37,581 nucleotides of DNA, taken from the NCBI GenBank assembly GCA_017404385.1, contig JAFRCK010000028.1, positions 1 to 37,581 on the forward strand, in the 5' to 3' direction. The translations under genes were made by a program, and so were the position numbers. Every line of letters begins with the position of its first letter. The stretch's first letter is position 1. The notes beneath the pieces are model-generated. The model made no database searches. It was not told where the DNA came from and saw only the letters and a program-made list of their open reading frames with translations. Source of the DNA: Bacilli bacterium (lineage in GTDB: Bacteria; Bacillota_I; Bacilli_A; RF39; UBA660). This document shows positions 15,522 to 22,297 of the stretch, piece by piece.

Positions 15522-16370
15522 ATGGATGCAATTATTAGAAATATTCAAGAAGAAATAAATTCAGAAAGATATAAAAAAGTTTCTGAAATAGTATCTCTTT
15601 ATGAAAATAGGGAAAATATTGAAATAGAAGAACATTTAATAAATATAATTGAAGGATTTGATTATAGCAACGCTAGTGATAACGATATTAAGCATAAAAT
15701 AAATATGTATAATGACTTTTTTTCTTCACTTAAAACCAATGTTATTGAAAGTAATATAGTTTTAAAAAATATCGTAAGCTTAAACTCTTTGATTGCTTCC
15801 CAATTAAAAAACTTATTAATTGAATTAAATATTAAGGTAACAAGCTTTAAAGAACAAAATGAGTTTTATCATAATTATTCTATAGATTTTAATTTGCCTG
15901 AAAACTATATTTTCAAAGTACAAAGGCCTATTGAGATAATTAAGAATATTGAAATTAATGGAGAAGAAAAATATATACAAATATTACCTAGAAAAGAAAG
16001 AAAAATATATGATGAATATAATGAATTTGCAAATAAATTAGGGAATATAGAAAATTTTATTCTATTTGTTAAAATAAACTATGTTACTTTACCTCTTAAG
16101 TTAAAATGTACAGGTATAGATTTAGGTAGTAATAATAATCTATTAATTAGTTTTTATCATGATTTTGATAAAGTAAATAATGATGAAGAAGTATCTGATA
16201 CATTAGGTTATGATAATAAGAAATATTATCAATATAAAGAAAGTGGTTTTATAAAGTTAGGAATTCAGCTTAAAGTAGGAGATGCTAAAAGAAATAAGAC
16301 TGTGGATGGCACTATTATTAAAGATATAGTTTTAGCTTCAGAAAATGATCAAGTTTTAAATATAAGATAG
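15522..16370 (+). CDS. Element-encoded protein of unknown function
   Basis: This 282-aa protein has no signal peptide or membrane segment. The N-terminal ~125 residues look helical (IQEEINSERYKKVSEIVSLYE and onward). The C-terminal ~150 residues look beta-rich, with many short hydrophobic strands and Asn/Asp turns. I recognise no family or catalytic motif. It has its own promoter and terminator inside the element, so it is an independent cargo gene. Element maintenance, defence or regulation are all possible. Confidence 0.5.
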   Translation: MDAIIRNIQEEINSERYKKVSEIVSLYENRENIEIEEHLINIIEGFDYSNASDNDIKHKINMYNDFFSSLKTNVIESNIVLKNIVSLNSLIASQLKNLLIELNIKVTSFKEQNEFYHNYSIDFNLPENYIFKVQRPIEIIKNIEINGEEKYIQILPRKERKIYDEYNEFANKLGNIENFILFVKINYVTLPLKLKCTGIDLGSNNNLLISFYHDFDKVNNDEEVSDTLGYDNKKYYQYKESGFIKLGIQLKVGDAKRNKTVDGTIIKDIVLASENDQVLNIR

Positions 16371-16427
16371 TAAATTCCTAGAAAAATTACTAAAAAAAGG
16401 AAGAAAAAATAATAATTAAATAATAAG

Positions 16428-16456
16428 AAATCCTCTAAAAATTAGAGGATTTTTTC
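16428..16456 (+). terminator. Rho-independent terminator
   Basis: TCCTCTAA (16431-16438) and TTAGAGGA (16442-16449) form an 8-bp stem, extended by A-T pairs, followed by TTTTTT. Confidence 0.75.
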
Positions 16457-16492
16457 CTATGGTCCAAATATCCTACCTTTGAGATAATTATA

Positions 16493-16514
16493 TTGAACAA
16501 AGCGCTAAGTTCAA
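16493..16514. promoter_or_regulatory. 22-bp operator-like dyad before the HTH gene
   Basis: TTGAAC (16493-16498) and GTTCAA (16509-16514) flank a central AGCGCT palindrome (16501-16506), with AA on each inner side. The whole 22-bp block is symmetric except for those AA spacers. It ends 15 nt before the HTH start codon. The GC-containing core is unusual in this AT-rich region. Confidence 0.5.
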
Positions 16515-16529
16515 AAGAAAGTGGGATAT

Positions 16530-17036
16530 ATGGAAGATAGTATTGTGATATATGCAGTCATACCTAAGGAAATATATACTACAAAATTGTTAACTAGTGG
16601 TGAAAAATTAATTGCGGAAAGAATTACGTCTTTATGTAAGAAAGAAGGATATTGTTGGATAACTAATAAAGCACTAGGAGATATGTATGGAATAAGAGAA
16701 GATAAAATATCTAAATATATAAGAAATTTAAAAAATTATGGATTTATAAAATGTATATATAGAAAGAATGATCAATATAAATCTAATAGAGTTATATATT
16801 TAACCAATTATATATGGGATAAATATACTGGTGATAGTAGATTATATGAACAAGAGTCTATTGGTTATTTAAAAGGACATAGTAATAAATATAATATTAA
16901 TTATAGTAATAAGTATAATATTCCAACTAAGAAAAATTTAATAGAACCAGAATGGTTAGGAAAAAATATAGAAGATACTAAAGCGTCTAAGGAAGAACAA
17001 GAAGAAATGGAAAACTTACTAAAAGATTATAAATAA
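16530..17036 (+). CDS. Helix-turn-helix DNA-binding protein (replication-initiator/phage-type)
   Basis: This 168-aa protein has an N-terminal winged helix-turn-helix (~10-90): TSGEKLIAERITSLCKKEGY, then ITNKALGDMYGIREDKISKYIRNLKNYGFI as the recognition module. This is the layout of HTH proteins at the start of phage and plasmid replication initiators. The middle is Asn/Tyr-rich linker. The acidic C-terminus (EPEWLGKNIEDTKASKEEQEE) resembles the end of such phage proteins. AAGTGGGA precedes ATG 16530. It heads the group leading to the recombinase, so it may regulate excision or help replicate the circular form; both are inferences. Confidence 0.65.
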   Translation: MEDSIVIYAVIPKEIYTTKLLTSGEKLIAERITSLCKKEGYCWITNKALGDMYGIREDKISKYIRNLKNYGFIKCIYRKNDQYKSNRVIYLTNYIWDKYTGDSRLYEQESIGYLKGHSNKYNINYSNKYNIPTKKNLIEPEWLGKNIEDTKASKEEQEEMENLLKDYK

Positions 17037-17050
17037 AGGGGGGTAAAAAA

Positions 17051-17131
17051 ATGTCTAATATAATAAGATTAGTAATTAATAATAATATTTCTCATATTCT
17101 TAATAAGAATAGGAGAAATGCTTATGTATAA
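17051..17131 (+). CDS. 26-aa micro-ORF in the recombinase operon
   Basis: ATG 17051 follows a strong AAAGGGGGGT site and is in frame for 26 codons before TAA at 17129-17131. The peptide contains IIRLVINNNISHILNKN and ends RRNAYV. Its end overlaps the start of the next ORF at 17124, suggesting translational coupling. Too small to assign. It could be a recombination-directionality peptide or just a coupling leader. Confidence 0.4.
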   Translation: MSNIIRLVINNNISHILNKNRRNAYV

Positions 17132-17306
17132 AACAATAGAAATATTTGAAGGAGAATTAGATCTAAAAGAAATACTAAAAAGTTCTTTTTATAACTACTA
17201 TAAAAAAAGAATAAATGAGTTGCAAAAAGTAGATAATAAAGATAAAATAAATATGACTATTAGTAATATATTGTCAAATAATAAGGAAGGAGTTTGTAAT
17301 GTATAA
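17124..17306 (+). CDS. 60-aa small protein directly upstream of the recombinase
   Basis: This short charged, helical protein (FYNYYKKRINELQKVDNKDK in the middle) ends with GVCNV and overlaps the recombinase start by 8 nt, so the two are translationally coupled. ATG 17124 is chosen because AGGAG at 17111-17115 is too close to the alternative ATG at 17118. Its position and size make it the best candidate recombination directionality factor, but there is no recognisable motif. Confidence 0.5.
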   Translation: MYKTIEIFEGELDLKEILKSSFYNYYKKRINELQKVDNKDKINMTISNILSNNKEGVCNV

Positions 17307-18879
17307 TAGATACTTTTTTGATGATATGAATTACTATATAGCATTATATATAAGGTTATCTAGAGAGGATGGAGATGATTTAGAAAGTGAAAGTATTACT
17401 AATCAAAGATCTTTATTATTAAATTTTTTAGATTCTCATAAATTAAAGCCTGTGGAAATATATATTGATGATGGATTTAGTGGTGGAAATTTTGAAAGAC
17501 CAGCTTTTAAAAGGATGTTAACTGATTTAGAAAATAAAAAAATAAATTGTGTTATTACTAAAGATTTATCAAGACTAGGACGTGATTTTATAGAAACTGG
17601 GAGATATGTTGAAAGATATTTCCCAGAAAATCGCATTAGATATATAGCATTAAATGATGATATTGATACTTTTAATGAACATTGTGGTGGAAGTGATATG
17701 ATGCCATTTAAATTAGGTATGAATGATATGTATGCTAAAGATATATCTAAAAAAGTAAGAGCAACTCTTTATAATATGAAAAGAGATGGTAAGTTTTGTG
17801 GAAGTCATCCTTCATATGGATATTTAAGAGATCCTGAGGATAAACATCATTTAATTCCTGATCCAGAAACAGCACCAATAGTTAAAAAAATATTTGAATT
17901 ATATTTAGATGGTTATGGTATTAGTAAAATAGCGGATATAATGAAAAAAGAAGGTTATATAACACCAATTGTTAGAAAGTTAAGGGAAGAAAGTGTTCCA
18001 AAGAAATATCATCCTGAAATATGGAAACCTGCTACTGTGAATAATATATTAAGAAATAGAACTTACACTGGTTGTACTATTCAACATACTTCACAAAATG
18101 TTAACTATAAAAGTAAGATAAGAAGAAAAGTACCTAAATCAGAATGGATGATAAAAGAAAATACTCATGAAGCTCTTATAGATAAAGATACATTTGATAT
18201 AGTTCAATGTATGAGAAATAAATCTAATAATTATGATGAGAATAGAAGAAATGTAGATTATGCTTTAAGTGGTTTAGTTTATTGTAAGGACTGCGGACAG
18301 AGAATGTCTATCAATTATGATAAATATAGAGATAGAACTTTTATGAATTGTACTACCTATAGAAGAATGAGTAAATATAATATTTGTTTTTCTCACTATG
18401 TTAATTATAAGAAATTAGAAAAAACTATAAACGATAGTATTAGAAAACTTGCAAATAAATATAAGAAAGATGAAAAAGAATTTGAAAGTTTAATTAAAAA
18501 TCAATATATAGATCCAAAAGAAGAATTAAGAATAAAGATTAATAGTTTAAAAAAAGAATTATCTTCACTAGAAAATAAACAAGATACTTTATACGATGAT
18601 AGGTTTAATGGAATTATTACTGTGGAAACTTATCAAAGATTATATAATGCTACTGAAAATAAAATAGGCACAGTAAAAATGAATATAAGAGAATTAGGAA
18701 ATAAACTTAAAAATATAAAAGATGATGATTCTCTTGTATTAAATAATAAAAAAATTATAGAGGATTTTTTAAGTATAAAAGAGCCTACAAAGGAAATGTT
18801 ACATAAGATTATAGATAAGATATATATTAATAAAGATAAAGAAGTAGAAGTGCACTATAAAGTATGTAACAATCAGTAG
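17299..18879 (+). CDS. Large serine recombinase (site-specific, SpoIVCA/TnpX-like)
   Basis: This 526-aa protein has the complete large-serine-recombinase layout. The N-terminal resolvase domain carries the nucleophile Ser21 in YIRLSRED, with IDDGFSGGNFERPAF and ITKDLSRLGRD as active-site arginine motifs. A recombinase DNA-binding domain follows (~170-300, including GYRTY-like NNILRNRTYTG). A zinc ribbon has CKDC, then single Cys residues near NCTTY and NICFSH. A coiled coil (~390-470) and C-terminal tail complete it. It cuts attachment sites with a 2-bp stagger and joins them, integrating or excising the element. AAGGAAGGAG gives strong translation. Its stop is 43 bp from the right TGGT, typical for an integrase beside its own att site. 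No terminator separates it from the spoIVA 3' part. Confidence 0.96.
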   Translation: MYNRYFFDDMNYYIALYIRLSREDGDDLESESITNQRSLLLNFLDSHKLKPVEIYIDDGFSGGNFERPAFKRMLTDLENKKINCVITKDLSRLGRDFIETGRYVERYFPENRIRYIALNDDIDTFNEHCGGSDMMPFKLGMNDMYAKDISKKVRATLYNMKRDGKFCGSHPSYGYLRDPEDKHHLIPDPETAPIVKKIFELYLDGYGISKIADIMKKEGYITPIVRKLREESVPKKYHPEIWKPATVNNILRNRTYTGCTIQHTSQNVNYKSKIRRKVPKSEWMIKENTHEALIDKDTFDIVQCMRNKSNNYDENRRNVDYALSGLVYCKDCGQRMSINYDKYRDRTFMNCTTYRRMSKYNICFSHYVNYKKLEKTINDSIRKLANKYKKDEKEFESLIKNQYIDPKEELRIKINSLKKELSSLENKQDTLYDDRFNGIITVETYQRLYNATENKIGTVKMNIRELGNKLKNIKDDDSLVLNNKKIIEDFLSIKEPTKEMLHKIIDKIYINKDKEVEVHYKVCNNQ

Positions 18880-18896
18880 GAATTATTTTTAAAAGT

Positions 18897-18926
18897 AAGG
18901 GTATCTCTATTTGGGTACGTGGTGGT
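18897..18926. mobile_element. Right attachment junction (attR) of the spoIVA element
   Basis: The TGGT at 18923-18926 marks return to the spoIVA frame (TGG TAT GAA = W-Y-E). AAGGGTATCTC at 18897-18907 is the other arm; its GGGTATCTC is the reverse complement of GAGATACCC near the left end. In the predicted circle the arms are symmetric about the base step 10765/10766 of the core. Confidence 0.85.
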
Positions 18927-20029
18927 ATGAAGAAGAAATACCTTTTATTGAAGCAGCTGAAATAGGTACTGAAAAAGTAATTAGAGATCATTCTACAATA
19001 GGTATAGTAGTAACAACAGATGGATCTATTGGTGATATACCAAGAAGTGGTTATTTAGATGCTGAAACAAATGTAATTAGTGAATTAAAAGAAATAGGTA
19101 AACCATTTATAGTACTTCTTAATTCTACTCATCCAACAGATACAGATACAATTAATCTATCTGAAAAAATGAGGAATGAATATGGGGTCCCAGTTTTACC
19201 TATATCAGTAGAGAATATGAATGAAAAGGATATATATGGAATATTAAAAGAAGCTTTATATGAATTTCCAGTTCTTAGTATTAAAGTTAAAATACCAGAT
19301 TGGATTGGTTCATTAAAAAGTAATCATCCTATAAAAAAGATATATACTGATCAAATAAAAGAAAGTATTATTGAAGTAGATAAACTAAGAGATGTTGAAA
19401 CAATAAATAATCATTTTACTGAATGTGATCAAATAGAAAAGGCATATGTTTCAAATGTTGATTCATCTACTGGTATAGTAACTATTACTTTAACTGCTCC
19501 TAATAATTTATATGATGAAGTATTAAAAGAAGTAATAGGTACCAATATAAATAGTAGAGCTAAACTTCTTAGTATATTCCAAGACTATAATGAAACTAAA
19601 GAAGAATTTGAAGAATACAAAAATGCATTAAAGATGGTTAAATCTACAGGTTATGGTATAGCTATGCCAACTTTAAAAGATATGAAATTAGATAAACCAG
19701 AAATAATTAAACAAAATGGTAGATATGGAGTTAAATTAAAAGCTGTTGCTTCTTCAGTTCATATGATTAAAGTGGATGTAGAAAGTACTTTTGAACCAAT
19801 TATAGGTTCTGAAATACAATGTAAAGAATTAATAGATTATCTTGGTAAAGATAATAATGAAGATATTTGGCAAAGTGAAATATTTGGTAGAAGTTTAGAC
19901 TCAATAGTACAAGAAGGAATACAAGCTAAACTATCTTTAATGCCTGATAATTTAAGATTTAAATTACAAAATACACTATCAAAAGTTGTAAATAAAGGGT
20001 CAAATAATCTAATAGCTATAGTATTATAG
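18911..20029 (+). CDS. spoIVA: spoIVA, 3' part (gene interrupted by an integrated element)
   Basis: From TAT at 18926, 367 codons encode the rest of SpoIVA, starting YEEEIPFIEAAEIGTEKVI. The remainder of the ATPase fold follows (STIGIVVTTDGSIGDI; the NST region at FIVLLNSTHP). Then come the middle domain and the C-terminal SpoVM/membrane-interacting region, ending NLIAIVL as in Bacillus. The residues before Tyr (TTG 18911 onward) belong to the element. A weak AAGGG before that TTG could allow some translation, but the fragment lacks the P-loop. No frameshift or internal stop is present over 367 codons, so the sequence looks under selection. This favours regulated excision over an old dead insertion. 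Confidence 0.95.
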   Translation: MGTWWYEEEIPFIEAAEIGTEKVIRDHSTIGIVVTTDGSIGDIPRSGYLDAETNVISELKEIGKPFIVLLNSTHPTDTDTINLSEKMRNEYGVPVLPISVENMNEKDIYGILKEALYEFPVLSIKVKIPDWIGSLKSNHPIKKIYTDQIKESIIEVDKLRDVETINNHFTECDQIEKAYVSNVDSSTGIVTITLTAPNNLYDEVLKEVIGTNINSRAKLLSIFQDYNETKEEFEEYKNALKMVKSTGYGIAMPTLKDMKLDKPEIIKQNGRYGVKLKAVASSVHMIKVDVESTFEPIIGSEIQCKELIDYLGKDNNEDIWQSEIFGRSLDSIVQEGIQAKLSLMPDNLRFKLQNTLSKVVNKGSNNLIAIVL

Positions 20030-20038
20030 CTATTTTTT
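20011..20038 (+). terminator. Rho-independent terminator at the end of spoIVA
   Basis: AATAGCTATA (20011-20020) and TATAGCTATT (20025-20034) form a 10-bp stem with a 4-nt loop followed by T residues; it overlaps the stop codon. Confidence 0.75.
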
Positions 20039-20059
20039 GTCAATTTTTATTAAAAAGTA

Positions 20060-20088
20060 TTGATTTTATAACGAAAAAATGGTATCTT
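20060..20088 (+). promoter_or_regulatory. Promoter of the HU gene
   Basis: TTGATT (20060-20065), 17 nt, TATCTT (20083-20088) with TGG just before it. The leader of about 50 nt is longer than for neighbouring genes. Confidence 0.5.
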
Positions 20089-20141
20089 TAATTTGTAAGT
20101 ATAGAGACGCTTACATAGAATGTCGAACGGAGGTAATTAAA

Positions 20142-20417
20142 ATGACAAAACAAGAATTTATCGATGCAATTGCAGCTAAAAGTGGATTAACTAAAGCTGA
20201 TTCTTCAAGAGCTTTAGAAGCATTCATTGCTACTGTAACAGATACTTTAAAGAAAGGTGATAAAGTTACTTTAACTGGATTCGGAGTATTCAGCGTATCA
20301 AAAAGAGCAGCTAGAAGTGGAAGAAATCCAAGAACTGGAGAAGTAGTTAAAATCGCTGCTAGTAAATCTGTTAAATTTAAAACAGGTTCTAAATTAAAAG
20401 AAGCAGTTAATAAGTAA
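20142..20417 (+). CDS. hup: HU-family nucleoid protein
   Basis: This 91-aa protein is a standard HU: MTKQEFIDAIAAKSGL, DTLKKGDKVTLTGFGVFSV, the DNA-binding arm RAARSGRNPRTGE, and the C-terminal FKTGSKLKEAVN. It bends and compacts DNA as a dimer. CGGAGGTAATTAAA sets the ATG at 20142; an upstream in-frame ATG at 20079 lies inside the promoter. spoIVA followed by the HU gene (hbs) is the Bacillus order. Confidence 0.96.
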   Translation: MTKQEFIDAIAAKSGLTKADSSRALEAFIATVTDTLKKGDKVTLTGFGVFSVSKRAARSGRNPRTGEVVKIAASKSVKFKTGSKLKEAVNK

Positions 20418-20420
20418 TAA

Positions 20421-20449
20421 AAAAACCATTATTTATAATGGTTTTTCTT
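20421..20449 (+). terminator. Rho-independent terminator after the HU gene
   Basis: AAAAACCATTA (20421-20431) and TAATGGTTTTT (20436-20446) form an 11-bp stem with a 4-nt loop. Confidence 0.75.
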
Positions 20450-20465
20450 TTGTTTTAAAACATGA

Positions 20466-20471
20466 TATAAT
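20466..20471 (+). promoter_or_regulatory. -10 box for cca
   Basis: CATGATATAAT gives TATAAT at 20466-20471, followed by AGAGGTGATGGT and ATG at 20487. Confidence 0.5.
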
Positions 20472-20486
20472 TAAAGAGGTGATGGT

Positions 20487-21581
20487 ATGTTTGAAAACGC
20501 TATTGAAGTATTAAAACTTATTGAAAAAAAAGGATTCAAGGCATATATAGTGGGTGGTTATGTTAGAGATATTTATTTATCTAATACATCTACTGATATA
20601 GATATATGTACTAGTGCTAAACCTAAAGATTTAGTTAAAATCTTTAAAAAGAAAGTTATAATTGATGAAAAATATGGATCAGTTAAGTTAGAATACAAAA
20701 ATAGTTGTTTTGATATTACCACATTTAGAAAAGATATTAAGTATAAAGATAATAGAAGACCTTCAGAAATAGAATATGTAGATTTATTAGAGGAAGATCT
20801 TAAAAGAAGAGATTTTACTATTAATACTTTATGTATGGATAGTAATGGTAATATAATTGATTTATTTAACGCTAAAAAAGACATAATGTCTAAGACTATT
20901 AAAACAGTTGGTGATGCGAACGAAAAATTATCTGAAGATAGTCTTAGAATATTAAGAGCGGTTAGATTTGCTTGTACTCTTAATTTTAAATTAGATAAAG
21001 ATGTTGAAAAAGCTATTAAAAAGAATATTAAGTCATTAGATAATTTATCTTTTCATAGAAAAAAGTCTGAATTAAATCATATTTTTAGATCTAATAATTA
21101 TGAATATGGAATTAAATTATTAAATAAATTTAAATTAGATAAACATTTAGAAATATCTAGTTTAAATAAAATTAAAAAAACATCTGATGTACTAGGTATG
21201 TGGGCACAAATCAAATATTCAGATAGTTATCCATTTAGTAAATTAGAAAAAGAATCAATTAATTCTATTAGAGAAATACTTTTATATGGTAAAATAGATA
21301 ATTATGTACTTTACAAGTATGGTAATTGTATTCCTTTAACCGCAGGTGAAATACTTGGTATAGATAAAAAAGAAATACTTGAAAAATATGATGCTTTATC
21401 TATATATTCCAAAGACGATATAAAAATAAATATATTAGAAATATCTAATATATTGGGTATAGAACCATCTAAGAAGGCTAGAGATATTTTATACGATATT
21501 GAGATGAAAATAGTATCTGATGAACTAAATAATACAGTTGATGATATAGAAAAATATATAATTAAAAAGTATAAGAGGTGA
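20487..21581 (+). CDS. cca: tRNA nucleotidyltransferase (CCA-adding enzyme)
   Basis: This 364-aa class II nucleotidyltransferase adds or repairs the 3' CCA of tRNA. Visible motifs are AYIVGGYVRD (~19-28), the catalytic TDIDICTSA (DxD), the RRDFTINTLCMD segment (RRD motif), and LSEDSLRILRAVRFACTL. The helical neck and body follow. It is a little shorter than the Bacillus enzyme and has no HD phosphohydrolase domain. Its TGA stop sits inside the next gene's ribosome binding site (GAGGTGAT), coupling it to dnaD. Confidence 0.95.
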   Translation: MFENAIEVLKLIEKKGFKAYIVGGYVRDIYLSNTSTDIDICTSAKPKDLVKIFKKKVIIDEKYGSVKLEYKNSCFDITTFRKDIKYKDNRRPSEIEYVDLLEEDLKRRDFTINTLCMDSNGNIIDLFNAKKDIMSKTIKTVGDANEKLSEDSLRILRAVRFACTLNFKLDKDVEKAIKKNIKSLDNLSFHRKKSELNHIFRSNNYEYGIKLLNKFKLDKHLEISSLNKIKKTSDVLGMWAQIKYSDSYPFSKLEKESINSIREILLYGKIDNYVLYKYGNCIPLTAGEILGIDKKEILEKYDALSIYSKDDIKINILEISNILGIEPSKKARDILYDIEMKIVSDELNNTVDDIEKYIIKKYKR

Positions 21582-21585
21582 TATT

Positions 21586-22182
21586 ATGAGGAATGATATT
21601 CTTAATGATGTTATTAAAGTTAATAGTAACTTAATAATACCAAGTGTAGTAGTCAAGAATTTTAGTAAATTAAATTTAGAAGCACAAGAATTTTTATTAA
21701 TGATGTATTTTATTAATCAAAAAGATAATGTCACTTTAGATGTACCTAGAATAGCTAGTGATTTAAATATGGAAAGTTCATTAATATTTGAACTAATAAA
21801 TAAATTGAATGAAAAAAACTTTATTTCTATAGAAATGCAAAAGACTAATGGTGTTATCGAAGAATATATATCAACAGATTTATTTTATAATAAATTAACT
21901 TCAATTGCTTTAGATAAAAAGAAAGAAGATAACGATAATGATATATATTCATTATTTGAAAAGGAATTTGGAAGACAACTAAGTCCTACTGAATGTGAAA
22001 ATATTGATAGATGGATTGAAAATGATATAGATTTAGAACTAATTAAAGAAGCTTTAAAAGAATCTATACTAAATGGTGTTAGAAATATGAGATATATAGA
22101 TAAGATTCTTTATAGTTGGACTTCTTCTGGATATAAAACAGTTGAAGATATTAAAAGAAAAAAAAGAAGAAGAAACTATTGA
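21586..22182 (+). CDS. dnaD: DnaD-like replication initiation protein (probable C-terminal frameshift at an A8 tract)
   Basis: This 198-aa protein matches DnaD. The N-terminal winged-helix (~1-100) has LNLEAQEFLLMMYFINQ. The DnaD C-terminal domain (~120-190) has LFEKEFGRQLSPTECENIDRW and MRYIDKILYSW, the conserved YxxxIxxxW element. DnaD loads the helicase with DnaB and DnaI at the origin. The frame ends abnormally (KRKKRRRNY, stop at 22180-22182) right after an eight-A run at 22158-22165. One A fewer would continue as KRKKEEETIEKLYDYDWLNE to a stop at 22214-22216, like the YNWLEQ end of Bacillus DnaD. The terminator begins right there, so this is the likely true end. Confidence 0.88.
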   Translation: MRNDILNDVIKVNSNLIIPSVVVKNFSKLNLEAQEFLLMMYFINQKDNVTLDVPRIASDLNMESSLIFELINKLNEKNFISIEMQKTNGVIEEYISTDLFYNKLTSIALDKKKEDNDNDIYSLFEKEFGRQLSPTECENIDRWIENDIDLELIKEALKESILNGVRNMRYIDKILYSWTSSGYKTVEDIKRKKRRRNY

Positions 22183-22216
22183 AAAATTATATGATTATGA
22201 TTGGTTAAATGAATAA
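22158..22216 (+). other. A8 tract and out-of-frame dnaD 3' tail
   Basis: Eight consecutive A residues (22158-22165) precede GAAGAAGAAAC. In the other frame 22166-22216 encodes EEETIEKLYDYDWLNE and a TAA stop, matching the conserved DnaD tail. This is either a sequence error, a real indel, or a slippage site. Confidence 0.7.
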
Positions 22217-22238
22217 AAGATATTTATATCTTTTTTTA
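22215..22238 (+). terminator. Rho-independent terminator after dnaD
   Basis: AAAGATA (22217-22223) and TATCTTT around 22226-22232 pair closely and run into a T tract. It starts at the restored dnaD stop. Confidence 0.6.
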
Positions 22239-22297
22239 TTTGCTTTTTTATAATTATTTGTTAAAATATTAATTACAAATTAATTGGAGATGGTTAT

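Larger units (their letters stand above)
10765..18922 (+). mobile_element. 8,158-bp serine-recombinase element integrated in spoIVA (skin-like intervening element)
   Basis: The element starts at the TGGT in codon 122 of spoIVA and ends just before the second TGGT at 18923-18926. The exact crossover dinucleotide within TGGT (TG, GG or GT) cannot be told. In order it carries abiEi, abiEii, a 913-aa surface protein, a 282-aa unknown, an HTH protein, ORFs of 26 and 60 aa, and a large serine recombinase whose 3' end adjoins the right junction. All are on the + strand, like spoIVA. There are no capsid, portal, terminase or conjugation genes, so it is not an intact phage or ICE. Removing it restores spoIVA exactly in frame. 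The parallel is skin in sigK of Bacillus and Clostridioides. Confidence 0.9.

Noticed and set aside
17051..17131. Sigma-E or sigma-K promoter directly upstream of the recombinase
   Set aside because: ATATTT and CATATT occur near 17090-17100 but are only 2 nt apart, far from the required spacing.
10765..18922. The element as an intact prophage or conjugative element
   Set aside because: No capsid, tail, terminase, portal, relaxase or type IV secretion genes are present in the 8.16 kb.
18911..20029. Separate short SpoIVA-like gene starting at TTG 18911
   Set aside because: The first residues are element sequence, the P-loop half is missing, and the frame joins exactly to the 10402 fragment at TGGT; it is the 3' part of one gene.
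20573..20884. 103-aa minus-strand ORF inside cca
   Set aside because: Shadow of the well-conserved cca frame.
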